DNA from: Punica granatum
Taxonomy: Eukaryota; Streptophyta; Magnoliopsida; Myrtales; Lythraceae
Assembly (NCBI RefSeq): GCF_007655135.1
Contig: NC_045127.1
Coordinates: 9,123,001 to 9,187,000, forward strand
Reading direction: 5' to 3'
DNA: 64,000 nucleotides
The translations under genes were made by a program, and so were the position numbers. Below are positions 22,169 through 34,475 of this stretch, piece by piece. Each line of letters starts with the position of its first letter. The first letter of the stretch is position 1. The notes beneath the pieces are model-generated. The model was not told where the DNA came from. It worked only from the letters and a program-made list of their open reading frames with translations, and did no database searches.

Positions 22169-23047
22169 GGCTTGCGATGAGCATCTCTGGATTGTTCTTC
22201 TCTTTGTAAATACCATTTGATCATTAATACTACTTATTAAAAAAAATGGCTAAAGTTCATCTCAATTGCTCAGAAACCAGTAGATGGGTTCATACTAACA
22301 TGAAGAAATAGATATTATTGAAAGTGTCAGGCACTAACTTTTTTTTTTTGGGTATGAAGTCAGTTGCAGCACATAAAAGGAAATAGTAAGTTATAGTTGA
22401 CTGTAAATTATACATTGTCCAACATTAAATTTTCGAAATTTGCCATGCAAGGAGGTGGAGAAGGGAAAGGGATGGCGGTGGCTCAATGCCCGCTACCACC
22501 ACCCCGCAAGGCCACTTACTGACCTAGGGGTTGCTTACAAGCTTGTCTGAGGTAGTGGTGGCCAACATCGAGCCATCGTGGTCAGCTGTGCAGAATGATT
22601 CTCAATCACATGGATCATGACAGAGAAAGTAATATTATGTCGATATTTTTTTATTGGATTTCGGACAATAAAGGATAAGGAAAATTTGGAAGCAGCAAGA
22701 CAGAGATGCTATATGATGTGGTGAACACTGCAACGAGATTGGTCCATATATATATATATATATACGGTCCTTTGATCCCTTTTGAGTATTAATATGCGAT
22801 GATTTTCACTAAACGGTATTGAATATAATTTTTCCGTACAAATCGGAGCCGAAGCTCTATTGAATATAATAATTTAGATGGGAGTAAATGAACGTACGGT
22901 CGAAAGGAAAATTTCATAGGAAAATACACTCGAAACCTTTGCATATATTAATAAACTATCTCTCGTCTGGGACCATTAATTTAGGACCCACAATGTGAAT
23001 ATAGCATGAGATACTTGATTATCCTCAACCCAACTAATTACTTCTTA
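22169..23047. other. Intergenic between Harbinger element and ACC synthase gene
   Basis: The first 80 bases end in an A run at about 22238 and may be the displaced 3' tail of the interrupted LINE. After that there is no gene. A TA microsatellite lies at 22746-22764. The 3' UTR of the ACC synthase gene would fall just left of 23048. Confidence 0.4.
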
Positions 23048-24286
23048 TCAGTCGACATGCATGGAGACGGTGAAAGCCTTAATTCGCGTCACGGCAACCT
23101 CGAGGGTCCGTACATTCATGTTAGCGAAGCAGATTCGGAACCAGCCGGGCTCGGAGCAATGGCAGGCCAACCCAGGGGAGACGTTCAGCCTGACCTCGTA
23201 AATCAGCTGCCTCCATAGCTCCATCTCTGCCTCGAACGTTCTTGACTTAAGCAACCTCCTCATATCAACCCAGCAAAACAGGCCCGAGTTCCCCGGCAAG
23301 CACTCTATTCCCGCTTCCCTGAGGCCCATAACCATCTCCTCCTTCCTCTTCCTCAGCCTTTCTCGATTTTCTATTATGTACTGCCCCGTGAAGTTCTCAT
23401 CGGAGAGCATCCCTGCAAGAAGGAACTGGGTGTGGGATGACACAAGCCCGAAGCTCGACATCTTGGTCGCGGTGGATATGAGCGCGTCATTCCCAGTGTA
23501 GATCAGCCCAGCCCGGAAGCCTGGAAGTCCCAGGTCCTTGGACAAGCTGTATACTAGATGGACCTGGTCCAAGCCTATTCCGTTGTCCCTTGCCACTTCG
23601 GAGATGCTCACAAAGCCCGGTGAGTGAAACACCGTGCCTGAGTAGATCTCATCACTTATTAAGTGGATGTTCTTGGCCAAGACGAATTGTAGAATGTTGT
23701 CTAGCTCGTCCCGGGCCATGGTCGTGCCAAGCGGGTTCGAGGGGTTCGTGATGAGGATGCCCCTTACCGTGAGATTTAGGGTTTCAGCCTGTGAGAAGGC
23801 TTCTTCCATGGCTGAGGCAGTGACCCTGAAGTTGTTCGATGAGGATGTGTTTATAGGAACAATTTCCACCCCAGTTCTCCATTTAAGATCCCTGTCGAAC
23901 CTGCATTTGAATCTTAATATATTACTATGCGTGCTCCGTACCATGCAAATGAATTACGGCGAAGAAATCATTCGACAAAATATGCATCCTACAAAAATAT
24001 AAATGAGAAAATATACATAAGAAGATTACAGGGAGAGATTACCCAGGATAGTAAGGCGTAGGGACAAGGAAAGCATCTCCCGGTTCAGTGAGACAAAACA
24101 TTAGAATTTCATTAGCTGAAGTTGCGCCTGCTGTGAGAACAATCCGGTTGGGATCAAACTTCACCTTGTTTCCTCTTATCTTTGCCATGAAATCTGCCAA
24201 GGCCTGCAGCGAGAATATACGTATGTACAAACAAATTATTTAATTGCCAATGATCATTTCCAGCTAGACAACTCGATTAAATCCCT

Positions 24287-24321
<35 letters not shown>

Positions 24322-25613
24322 TGTTTGTCACAAATTTCAGATTGGAGGTTATATTCGCATGTGTATACCTCCTTGAAAGCGGGCAAACCGTGATAGTCTT
24401 GGAAGAGGGCAAGTTGTTTGAATGCGGATGTGAATGATCCTCCACGTCGCAACCCGGTCGCTTCTGGATTTCTCTCTATCCATGACTCTATCAGGTCGAG
24501 AGAGAGCTGTGCAAAAATATGGCACAAGAACCCAATTTTTTTTTCAGTAAATTAGCAACTGAGGTTAAACATATGAAATTGATAAATACATGTTATCACT
24601 CTTTTTTTGCCTCAGACCAGTAGTTTATATGTATATGCCATAATTAAGGAATATATAACTACCAACGTTGGTTAGTTAAATCATTTTAATACTTATTCTA
24701 TTTAAGTAAGGTTTGGATTCAAGTTCGAGTTCTTGTGAATGCAAAAATTTATGTTAAGAGAGCTTTAGCCCTTAGTGGACCAATCCCGATCGACTAGATT
24801 AGTAGGTGCTCAATTAGACTTTCGAATATCAGAGTTTACACCGAAAAAGAAATATATAACTATATATATCCAAAAAGGGCTATATGCCGTTGAGCGGGCT
24901 ATCTTAGGGAGAAAGAAAAGAAAAAGTCTTTTTTTTTCCTTTCTAACTTGGAATATATAGGCTTTATCCGACTAATTTTAAGGATTCCGAGAACCCCCGA
25001 CAACGCACGGAATGGGTAATCACGCCAAAGGCGCTCCGATGGCTACAAGGGATTTTGAAATCGGGATCGGTTGATACTTGAACTCCTCCTTAACTACTAA
25101 ATCAAATCCCTTGAAATTGGATTTTCTCTTACTAGGCGTGTGGTATGAAGCAATCTATCCTCGTTAAGCTACCTTTTAAATTCTTGCGGATGCTTAAATG
25201 GAAAATATGATAATATATATATATATATATATATCAAACATTTTAGATGTATATATATATATAGCTGTTTCCTGACTCGTGGCCCGTGGGTCGTGAAAAA
25301 CTGCTCAAGATGCATGTATGTGGATATAATTGCATGCATGTGAAGGAAGATGAAGGGGCATGCAGCAGCTATAGCTAGCGACTCGAACTATATAATATAA
25401 TTCACGTCTCATGCCCAATTGATCTAAATTCAAGTAGTTATGCTAAACTATAACTGCATGCATGTTAGGAACCTGATTTTCGGCGAGCCCCATTTGAATT
25501 ATTCCACTGGCGTTTCTAGCTTCGTCGTACGGATTTTTCTCATACTCCTGCCATCCTAGGAAGTAGGACGAGTCCTGCCCATGCGAATCACAACTTGCTT
25601 TTCTAGACAACAT
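23048..25613 (-). CDS. ACS: 1-aminocyclopropane-1-carboxylate synthase, complete, 430 aa
   Basis: This pyridoxal-phosphate enzyme converts S-adenosylmethionine to ACC, the committed step of ethylene synthesis in the cytosol. The exons are 25613-25473, 24506-24369, 24203-24043 and 23900-23048, the standard four-exon layout, and join in frame. Conserved boxes run in order: [92 protein letters not shown] (Lys binds the cofactor) and [16 protein letters not shown] (Arg binds substrate). The start at [12 protein letters not shown] fits the family; a longer in-frame reading upstream is not conserved. The protein ends eight residues after the last conserved helix, so it lacks the C-terminal kinase and E3-ligase target region of type 1/2 enzymes and looks like type 3. 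Oddities are FRAG for FRVG and SPGLACHC for SPGSSCHC. Intron 1 holds two SINEs. Confidence 0.93.
24288..24320. repeat. TA microsatellite in ACS intron 2
   Basis: About 14 TA dinucleotides sit in the intron between exons 2 and 3. A similar TA tract at 25207-25233 is in intron 1. Confidence 0.8.
24655..24850 (+). mobile_element. tRNA-derived SINE, family 2, in ACS intron 1
   Basis: A box-A-like start (TTGGTTAGTTAAATCA) is followed about 55 bases later by a box-B-like stretch (AAGTTCGAGTTCTTG). Then come GCCCTTAGTGGACCAATCCC and an end TTTACACCGAAAAAG. A second copy with the same order occurs at 59685-59885. Confidence 0.6.
24945..25130 (-). mobile_element. tRNA-derived SINE, family 1, in ACS intron 1
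   Basis: Read on the minus strand, a box-A-like part (GATTTAGTAGTTAAGGAGG) is followed by a decayed box B (GATTTCAAAATCC). The body contains GATTACCCATTCCGTGCGTT. Two more copies, also on the minus strand, lie at 56873-57065 and 60868-61020. T runs on the plus strand at about 24927-24938 fit a 3' A tail of this copy. Confidence 0.6.
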
Positions 25614-25749
25614 CGTTATCGTTGCACACTCTTGTACCTTGGAATATCGAAAAGGATTTCCTAGTAAGATACAAATATCACAGGGAAAGCTAGCTTGGAA
25701 GAGGAATACAGGTCCAATGATCTTGGCTAATCCATCTCCTACATTTACT

Positions 25750-25762
25750 GTGTATATATACA
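25750..25762 (-). promoter_or_regulatory. Probable TATA box of the ACC synthase gene
   Basis: The minus strand has TATATATACA about 140 bases upstream of the start codon. This would place transcription initiation near 25720 and give a leader of about 110 bases. It is assigned from position and composition only. Confidence 0.4.
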
Positions 25763-25763
25763 T

Positions 25764-27500
25764 GGAGAAGTCGAGGAATTCAAAGAGAGGGAATTAATTA
25801 ATGACGTAATTCGTAAAGTACGGGGCTTGACTTTGAGTGGTTCTGCTCTTATGGAGGCCATTGTTGTGTGCACTGGTGGATTTGATTTGATGGTGTCTGC
25901 TGATACTTTTTGACCACAAGTGATGTTCAGTTACAATTTCTATTTCTTCTGTGAAATTTCATGTCATTTCCCTCGTCGACTATTTTTGGAAAATACATAT
26001 CATGTATGCCGTAAGATTATCACACCTGGTCATGTATATCGATCATAGGACCACGACTTTTTCCCCCTCGTTTTATATGTGCAAGGTTGATTACCTTAGG
26101 GTAGTTCAAAGGGGCTCATTATGAGCCAGTCCTCTCCGAATATTTTGAAAAGCTTGTCGTTCACTTGTTCTTCTTTTTTTGTTTTAATTTATGTTTCATT
26201 TCTCTCTAGTCTCACCATAAAAATCCACATATTTGTCCTCGCAATATGGCTCATGTGCTCATCGATAATTAAGAAATTAAATAACTCAGTACCTTATACT
26301 ATATGTCACATGGTATAACTGATAACCAATATACATAAAGAAACAAATGCATAATATTTCACAAGTCAACAAAGAGTTTCACCGCTAATCTCTTACAATA
26401 TACTACACATATGGTACAATTAAGGTATTGGCTACTATTGTCTCATCGCTAGTGTATATGTATATATATGACTAATGGGTCTCTTTATACTGAACTGTCC
26501 ACCACGATCTGCAGGTCCTTTTTAACTTGTTTGGATAGCCTCTATAAACACCTCTCCATAATCCTTCTGACCCGCAATCCAAATAAGCTATTAGAATTCA
26601 TACATGCATAAAAAGTCAGATTTGTTTTTTCTCTTTTAATTAAGTGATAACCAGCTGCAAAACATTTACTTGTTCTTACTGCTCTCCCGTCGAGCCATAT
26701 TAGCTTATCTTGGGGCACAGTTTCCAAGCGTTGAAAATTCAATCCCAGAATTAAATCACAACGTGACGTTACTGAAATAGAAAGTAAGTTGGTGGAAGGT
26801 AATTACTTGTTGGATCACGGCATGGAGAAAATGGCAATGTATTCATGTGCATGCAGATAAGAGCTTGTGAGGGCTTGCCGGGAAGCTCCAGATAGAGAAG
26901 AAGCTAAGAAAAAGACCCACTGCACCGACAAAGTTTCAGACGTTGTGGACTTTTTCCGATAATGTCTGATATGCCTATGTTGCATAGGCAAGCCCTCTTC
27001 TGAGTCTTCTTTGCTAGGTGGGAATGTATAGCAGACCATCAATAATTGACTTTATAGTTCTCAATTGTGTCACATCCGAGTGGAATATTTTGTACTCTCG
27101 GCTATCATACAATTGATTCTTGATCCCACTGATGGCACATGTAAGCGCTTCATCGACCATCGGGTATTTCAATGTCATCCCATGACTCATATCGATCTGA
27201 CTTAAACAGAAGAAAATTTCGTTTCTTTCATACCGCACTCACACAATGGTTCTCACCAATTTCACATAATAAATAACCACCGACGAGATTAGTCTCAACC
27301 AATAAAATAAGAATAATTATTATTAAAAAAAAAACCTGTTAGCAAGTTTACTAATGCATTCCTCATGGAACAGCTCTTAGAGTGATGCATTCCTCATCGA
27401 ACAGCTCCAAGCAGGTTCATCTACACACTAGCACGGCCTTCCACGATGACATTCCACTTCATAATTCTATTCCGATTTGGGTGCTGGGAAAATACATAAT
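25764..27500. other. Upstream region of ACS; no supported gene
   Basis: Several minus-strand frames of 60-75 codons occur between 26542 and 27238 (for example EALTCAISGIKNQLYDSREY). I recognise no family and see no convincing splice linkage. A 30-bp near-repeat (GCATTCCTCATGGAACAGCT and GCATTCCTCATCGAACAGCT) lies at about 27356-27412. Confidence 0.35.
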
Positions 27501-27599
27501 AGCTAGGCACAACAAGTATATATGTATATATCAACATCGATTTTGAGTCTTCCACTTGGTATCCTTGTATCCAGAGGATGCATATATATATGTATTGCC

Positions 27600-28400
27600 T
27601 TAATTAGTCTCTCCATAAACGTTAAGAGTGAAATCCTCATTTCCGCGATTGGCTGTTCTTCAACCTCCGTGATCGGGATACTTATCGCAGCAATCTTCCA
27701 TGGTCTCTCATCTTCGGGGTGGGCTATTGACTTTTATGGTCCTGGAGAAAAAAAAAGATTATTTGATGATAATTTCTCATATCCCTCCACCGGCTCGGGT
27801 ATTATCCTTAAGATTGCGAGAGATTTCTCTAAGGCCTGGAATTTGAATAACCGAGCTAGCAAACCAGCAAGGGAATGGCGTTTAATAGGATGGAATCCTC
27901 CACCTGCTGGTTGGTATAAACTTAATACTGACGGTGCCTCGAAAGGTAATCTGGGGCCAATGGGTATAGGGATTCTCACATGATATTGGCTGGCTACTGC
28001 TGTTACAGTGGAGTTATGGGGTGTACTCATCGGGTTAGAGCAGATATGGAGCCTGGGTATTCGTTAGGTCGAGATAGAAGTGGATTCACAATTAGTCAGT
28101 ACGCTCATACTTGGTGCTCGTCGTAGTGGTCCACCCACCGCTTCTTTGGTGGAAGGTATCCAAGCTCTCTTGGATCGGGAATGCACTGTTAAGGTAGTTC
28201 ATATGTATCCTGAAGGCAAGTGCTGATTGGTTGGCAAAGAATGATTTGCAGTTATCTCCGGGTACTCATACTTATCCACGTCCACCAACTGCGTTAGGAG
28301 CGTTATTATTCAGCGATATTATTGGGATTTCCATGCCCCGTCATTGAATTCTTTTAGTGTTTCTTTATTCAGGCTTCGGCCTCTTTACTTAACGAAAAAA
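27600..28400 (+). pseudogene. LINE 3' fragment with RNase H domain
   Basis: The frames read WNPPPAGWYKLNTDGASKGN, then ELWGVLIGLEQIWSLGI, VEIEVDSQLV and, after a frameshift, SADWLAKNDLQLSPGTH. This is the RNase H domain at the end of plant L1-type LINE polyproteins, with the four acidic catalytic positions (TDGA, ELWG, VDSQ, ADWL) still present. Stops at about 27980 and 28065 and at least one frameshift disable it. The trailing LFRLRPLYLTKK-like end with an A run at 28395-28401 fits a LINE 3' terminus. The 5' limit is unclear. Confidence 0.75.
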
Positions 28401-28401
28401 A

Positions 28402-31400
28402 TCCTTATTTCCATTTGCGAGCCATCAAACTCCTTAGTCATCAGTTTATCTTGATGGGTGTTGTCTTCCCCCAAAATGCGAGCAACCGTATTCCACTATC
28501 ATATCCCAATCCAAATGGTTCGTCCATTACTAGGTGTTCTTTTTACTTTCTTTTTCTTTGTGAATTCCTGTCTTGTCTTTCATATTTATTTTTGTGTTAC
28601 CAATCTATTTGGACTCACTTTGACGATAAACCTTTACCCAGTTAACACGTAGCATAAGCCAAAGTCAGCCAAGATCTTAAATGGAAGCAAAGGAATCAAG
28701 GGGGTGGACAAAAGTTTTTCCAAATATCAGCTCAGGTTGAGCATGATTACATTAGAACCAAAAAGGGTACTTGTTTCCATGTTCAAGGGCTCAAAATTCA
28801 TGCTAAATGAAGTCGATCATGACTATTTCCACTGGAATTTTCATGAAAAGGATACTCGATTTTGATATGCGAATGAATCAATTTGCCCATAGCTCATGGC
28901 TGGTTAGGGTTCATCAGGTGTTGAAGGTTTTAATGTGTTGAATATATAGCTCAATATATGCAAAGATTAAAGATGATAGACATCTCTCACTAAAAAAAGA
29001 AAAGATGATAGACATCAGATATATCTCTCATTTCTCCAGTAAATATAAGGCATACCGAGTTATCCGATACTTTACATTGTACGCGACCGATTATTCTGAC
29101 ATGGAAAAAGGAGCTACTTGTCAATAGGATATCGGTAGTTAAGGATAGTACAAGAAACATTAATAATGCAACGAAGCGCACCATTAAGAACTCTTCTGTC
29201 TGAGTATATATATATATAATGTACTGTTTTGAAGTTATCGCATGTTAACAAATAAAACACACAACAATAAAAATGTTTTATTCATCCCGCCTGAGCCGAG
29301 GTTTCAGCACCGACCATTAATGCGTCGAGTGGAAAAATGAGCAAATCTCTTTCTCGGGGCAAATAAAGCTGCGCCCTCATTTGCAGAATGAGAACACTCA
29401 ATGGGATTCCACAAAGAGCTGCTCGGGATATGTCCTTTATGTTTCCCAAAATTGCAGTTCGTGTGGAAGTTGCTTACCACTTCATCTCATTTCCATATCC
29501 GCGCCAAGTTACTTAATAGCCCGACCAGTGATAATCCAACCGCTAGGATGCCGTGGACCCCTACTCACATGCAGCCATAAACACACAAGGGACCTCTCTG
29601 ACGAACGTACGTATATGCTGGGCCATGTCGACCTAGAGATGATAGTAATGTGGGCAATGTCGTCGATGGATGATCTTTATATGTTTGTACTTGGATGACG
29701 AAGAGGTCCACCAGAACACTTGGAATGCATATATATGTGCCGAGATCGTGTTTGATTGGCTAGCAGATAACACATATGAGATCAATTATATAGCTATAGG
29801 AGCTCATCTGGAAAGTATCTCATGCTTTGCATATTGATCTACGCAGTAGATCGATAATTAGGGAAGTTTTACTACTTTGCGTTCAATTAATTTATAACTG
29901 TTTCACCCAAAAGGAAATCACTAATAACAGTATGATTACGTGTTGATTAGACGTATCAGAATTAGCCTATCAACTGTCAAGTGATACAACTGTGATATTA
30001 TCGTAATATGATCGATGACCTTCCTTTCCATTTAATATTTGTTTATTCATGATAATTTTGTTCCGCCAAAACTGTTCATTGCATCAACTGAGCTAACATC
30101 TCGCGTTGTGTCTTTCTTTTTATTTATTTATTATTTATTATTTTTATTGTCTTAATCTCATCTCATGTCAAATGTTAAATTAATGTATCTCTTTCTTACG
30201 TTGCATACAGATATTATGATTGACATATAATACAGAATGACATATATACATGTCACAACAGATGCCTCATATAATTCTGGCCGAGGAGCTGTATATAATG
30301 TGCAGCATGTCTTCATATTGGGGGGTCCAGGGCCGCAACTGAGAACGGTGACCGGCCAACTCCACGTCACCATGTAGATAATATATCGTACTTAATTTTA
30401 GCTCCCTACTATCGTGTAACGGGAGGCCTCGACTCATGTAATAATACTCTGCCACATCACTAATTTCACAAATTTAGGAGACTCATAACGATAGACTCTT
30501 CATATTCTTGTATTTAGTTTATAGGGCCAAAAGTAAACAATAAAAAAAATTTAAGAAAGCGAAACGAAAGCATGAGTTTGATGTTGCTGCTATAATGGTA
30601 CAGACCTGGGTAATTGTGCATATTGTCAAATGTTTGAAACTCCTTATTCAACTTTTCTCATTTTTTTATTCTTTTTCTTATTTATATTTTTTATATAGTA
30701 ATTTATAACACTCTCACGGGAGTTTACGATTTTTTTAAAGAAGAGCTTCTGCATAAGCCTTCTCAATAAACCCCCAATTTGTGGTTTAATCAATATCTAT
30801 TTCCAGAAAAATATTCTTATAGGTTGAGTAAGTGTTTTTCTTTTACATATTGATGGGATATCATTTAATTAATTTGAGCTTTTCGACTAATATCCTCACT
30901 AATTTATATTTCATGTACTTTCATCTGATTATTTGGTCGAAATCTACTATTATATTAATATATAAGAGATTCCTAAGTTCAAGGAAATTTAAAAAAAAAC
31001 ACAAGGCAAATTGATAAATTAAAAAATAGAGTAAAGTGCCTACAAATAAATTGAGAAATATAAAAATAAGAAGATTATATCTTATATTTTCACATTTTTA
31101 ATACTATTTTCTAAGCTATTTCAATATTTTTTTCTTAAAATTATTTTTTAGGTTACATTATTTTTTTCGTATTATTTTTCAAGTTTTGATTTCAAAAAGT
31201 TCCCCCTAATTTGCATAGTTTTATACTTGACTATATAATATTTCATTATATTTACTTCACTATTTGATATATAACAAGCATTTGAATTGTCCATTTATTA
31301 TTATATATTTCATGCCATCTACGGTACCATTAAAAATGCAAATTACAAAATATATAACTAAAATCATAAAAATGCAAAATTAGTTACAAATAAATTACAA

Positions 31401-31542
31401 ATCAGTATCGAAATAGTTTTGTCGACTAATTGAATAAATTTACTACAAGTCATCAATTAAATATATTTGCAAAATATATTGCACAAAATATTAATTAAAG
31501 TATATAAATATAAAAAATTCATGCAACGAGCGGATAAGAGGT
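28402..31542. other. Intergenic, AT-rich; no gene recognised
   Basis: This stretch has no conserved reading frame. It becomes very AT-rich from 30100 to 31540, with T and A tracts. The small ORFs (28415, 29381, 30158 and others) match no family known to me. Confidence 0.4.
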
Positions 31543-31917
31543 TTAGGCCCCGTTTGAAATTTGGGTTTGATTTTAGAATCGTAATTTTGATTTTAACTCT
31601 ACTCACTAGACAATAAAAACACACATTTCCCAAGTCAAATTTATAATACCATCTCATTTGTCTTTTTTCACAATCAAAATCAAAATCAAAATTAAAGTTA
31701 CTTTAACTCTGAAATCAAACACCCCCTAGTTATTTAGGCCCCATTTGAAATTTGAGTTTGATTTTAGAATCGTGATTTTGATTTTAACTCTACCCACTGA
31801 ATAACAAAAACACACGTTTCCCAAGTCAAATTTATAATATCATCTCATTTGTTTTTTTCCACAATCAAAATCAAAATCCAAATTAAAATTACTGTAACTC
31901 TGAAATCATACCACCCG
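31543..31917. mobile_element. Tandem pair of similar MITEs, about 180 bp each
   Basis: Two close copies sit head to tail at about 31543-31726 and 31735-31917. Each starts TAGGCCCC(G/A)TTTGAAATT and ends near CTCTGAAATCAAACACCCC, an approximate inverted repeat of the start. Both share GATTTTAGAATCGT and TTTCCCAAGTCAAATTTATA. They have no coding capacity. Confidence 0.65.
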
Positions 31918-34475
31918 TTAAATATTAATGCCCCCACTCGTGCAAGGAGGTAGAGCAACTATTATTGATCCCACTGCCACGTGTCCGTTTCATAAAGAGG
32001 ACCACCATTACTATCAGTTTATTTATCATGACGAGAGGCGGCCTTCTAATTATGCACCAAAAAAGAAAGAGGCGGCCTTCTAAAGATCAAAAGATTGTCG
32101 TCGCCGGTCACATCACCGGTCGTTGCCGATCGCTCGTTGGAGGACTTGGATCAAGGCCGGTGGGATTTTTAGAGCCGCAAATAAGATTATAAAGTTTTTT
32201 CTAAATTAGGGGCAAGAGTATATGTAATTTTATTGAGAGTCGAAAATTTAATGTGTAAATTTTCATTAAGTATCAAAATTTTAGAGAGATGATTGTCCCT
32301 TCTTGATCCATCCCGAGCCAATTGGCCGAGTTTTCTACGCATTATTTTAACACCGTGCAAGAGAAGTTTGCGCGAGGGAGCTTCTATGCATGGTGCATTA
32401 GGTAATGCTTTTGCACCCTTAATTAGCCGTTGAATGGCACCCATGCTCTTTAATTTTCCCTCTATGGAGCACTACAATGACTGTTAAGTATGGAACACGG
32501 TATTTTAATGACATCATAGAATTTGCCGAAATTCGGGGGATTATAATCATTCATCCTGGCTATAGTCTATCTATCAATAAGAGAGTGGCTAGACAGGGAG
32601 TTCGAGACCCATTAAGTGGACAATACATACATGCTCTCCCAACTGGCGACAGCCTCTTCTTGGTTTAATCAATTTCTTCGCCTCATATCATTGCTTGTAT
32701 TGCTTTGTCGAGACAAAAGTGTCTAATTGAGCACAATATGATAGAGATCGATATGTATAGTATCGGTTGACTTTCGCTTCGGTAGGGGACCGACCCATGA
32801 ATTTCCCTTACTCCTTATGGAGTGTCATGTCTAGCTATCCTTTCTGATCTTAAGATAAAAGTCACCTATCGGTGAAAATTTTTGCCAAAAGTTACGTCAG
32901 AAAAGAAGCCGGTATTTCACTGATATTTCAAAATCCGCATACGAGAAGTGTATATTATCTGATTTGTCATGGATCTTTTATGCGTCTTTTTGTAACTTAG
33001 CTTTATCGGTTTTTCGCCGGGAAGCTCGTTCGTCATGCAGAATTCGAGTCTACCTATAATTGAGCTCGATCGACTCGCCCCGACTACAACCATCACCCAT
33101 ATATCCACCTTCACTGTACTGGCCTATTTTATTTTTTATTTTTTGGGTAGGTAGATACCGGCCTAATCTACCTTAAATAAATTTAACTTGGATCATATAA
33201 TTGGGCCGGTTAAAATGAGGCCCGGTCTACTAGAATGAGGCCCAGATTAAAAAACCGACCTCTCTTTTGACGAATCCAATCTTTCAGGAAATGTGATCAT
33301 GGATCGCATATTTGGGCCCTGACGCCATTTTGCACCCTACATTTTTTACTTTACCAAATTATTCCCCTAAACTTTAATTTTTTCACTTTTGCCCCCATAA
33401 TACCACCATCCTGCAATTTAGCTCTGATGGCGAGCGATGTTGCGACATTCGCGTGCGCTGCGTCGAATGATCATCAAGACAAGAAGAAAAGAACATGTTT
33501 TTTGCATTATTCTGCCGTGGACTCTCATGAGTGCGGCCGAGGTCTACGTATTGCATTTGTCTAAACAATTATGAGTTCAAGGATATACTAATACTATGAT
33601 GATTAGTTAAACTTGCTGTGGAGATGCCGAAGACGATAGGAGCGGCTGCTGCTGTTCAACATATCATTCACATAGTTAGATTGCGAGTTCTTTTTTTTTT
33701 GGTCAAAATTGAAATACAAGTTAGAAGTTTTTATAAGCAGTTAATAAAAGATTAAAGGCTTTGTCTGGAAATAAAGTGGAGTTTAACTCCACTCCTTTCC
33801 AATTATAAATAATTATATTTATTTGGAGTTGTAATATTGTATTTTTGAATTATCAAAAAAAGTATGAAAAAGTAATGAATAAGTGAGAAAAAGTAATAAT
33901 TATATTGTTAAATTGTAAAAAATGTAATAAATAATTTAGATATTTTAATATTAAAAATTGAATTGAATCGTAAGAAAAAGAAAAAAGAAAAAATGTAATA
34001 ATAGATAAAGATAAAATTGAGTAAAGTTAAAAAAAATTACTCATTTGCCGAGGCTTATATTTACTTTGATCAGTCTGTAAATACTTTGTTAAAATTCGTA
34101 GTTGCATAATAACATTTTCTACTTGTACCAAATATTATTTTTCGAGTCAGTCGATTACATCAACATGGATGCGATATGTTCCCGGCGATAACTTTGGGAT
34201 GCGAAAAATAAAATTAAGATTTGCCAGTGGCTTCTTCCTTATTTTCGGAGAAACAAACGACCTGCCGGTCGTGTTCACCTCCAGGAACACCGATTCCCGT
34301 CCGGAAAGTGCTTAATCAATTGACAATCGTACCGTGAAGGCGGTGAACGGCGAAAGTCAAGGTGCTTCTTCCGGTTTCGGCGGCGCGGGGCCGGTTCATG
34401 GTCTTCAGTTTTCAGTTGCAGACACCATATTGTTGAATTGGGACCAAGTTTGTTCGTTCGTGTACTAATAACAAA
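31918..34475. other. Intergenic upstream of the J-domain gene; no gene recognised
   Basis: This sequence has no supported ORF. The part at 33755-34040 starts with a MITE-like stretch (GGAGTTTAACTCCACTCC, itself palindromic) and runs into AT-rich DNA. The promoter of the J-domain gene probably lies within the last few hundred bases. Confidence 0.4.

Noticed and set aside
23667..24002. 111-codon plus-strand ORF
   Set aside because: It is antisense to ACC synthase exon 4.
26542..27238. A possible multi-exon minus-strand gene
   Set aside because: No recognisable domain, and no splice arrangement gave a conserved product.
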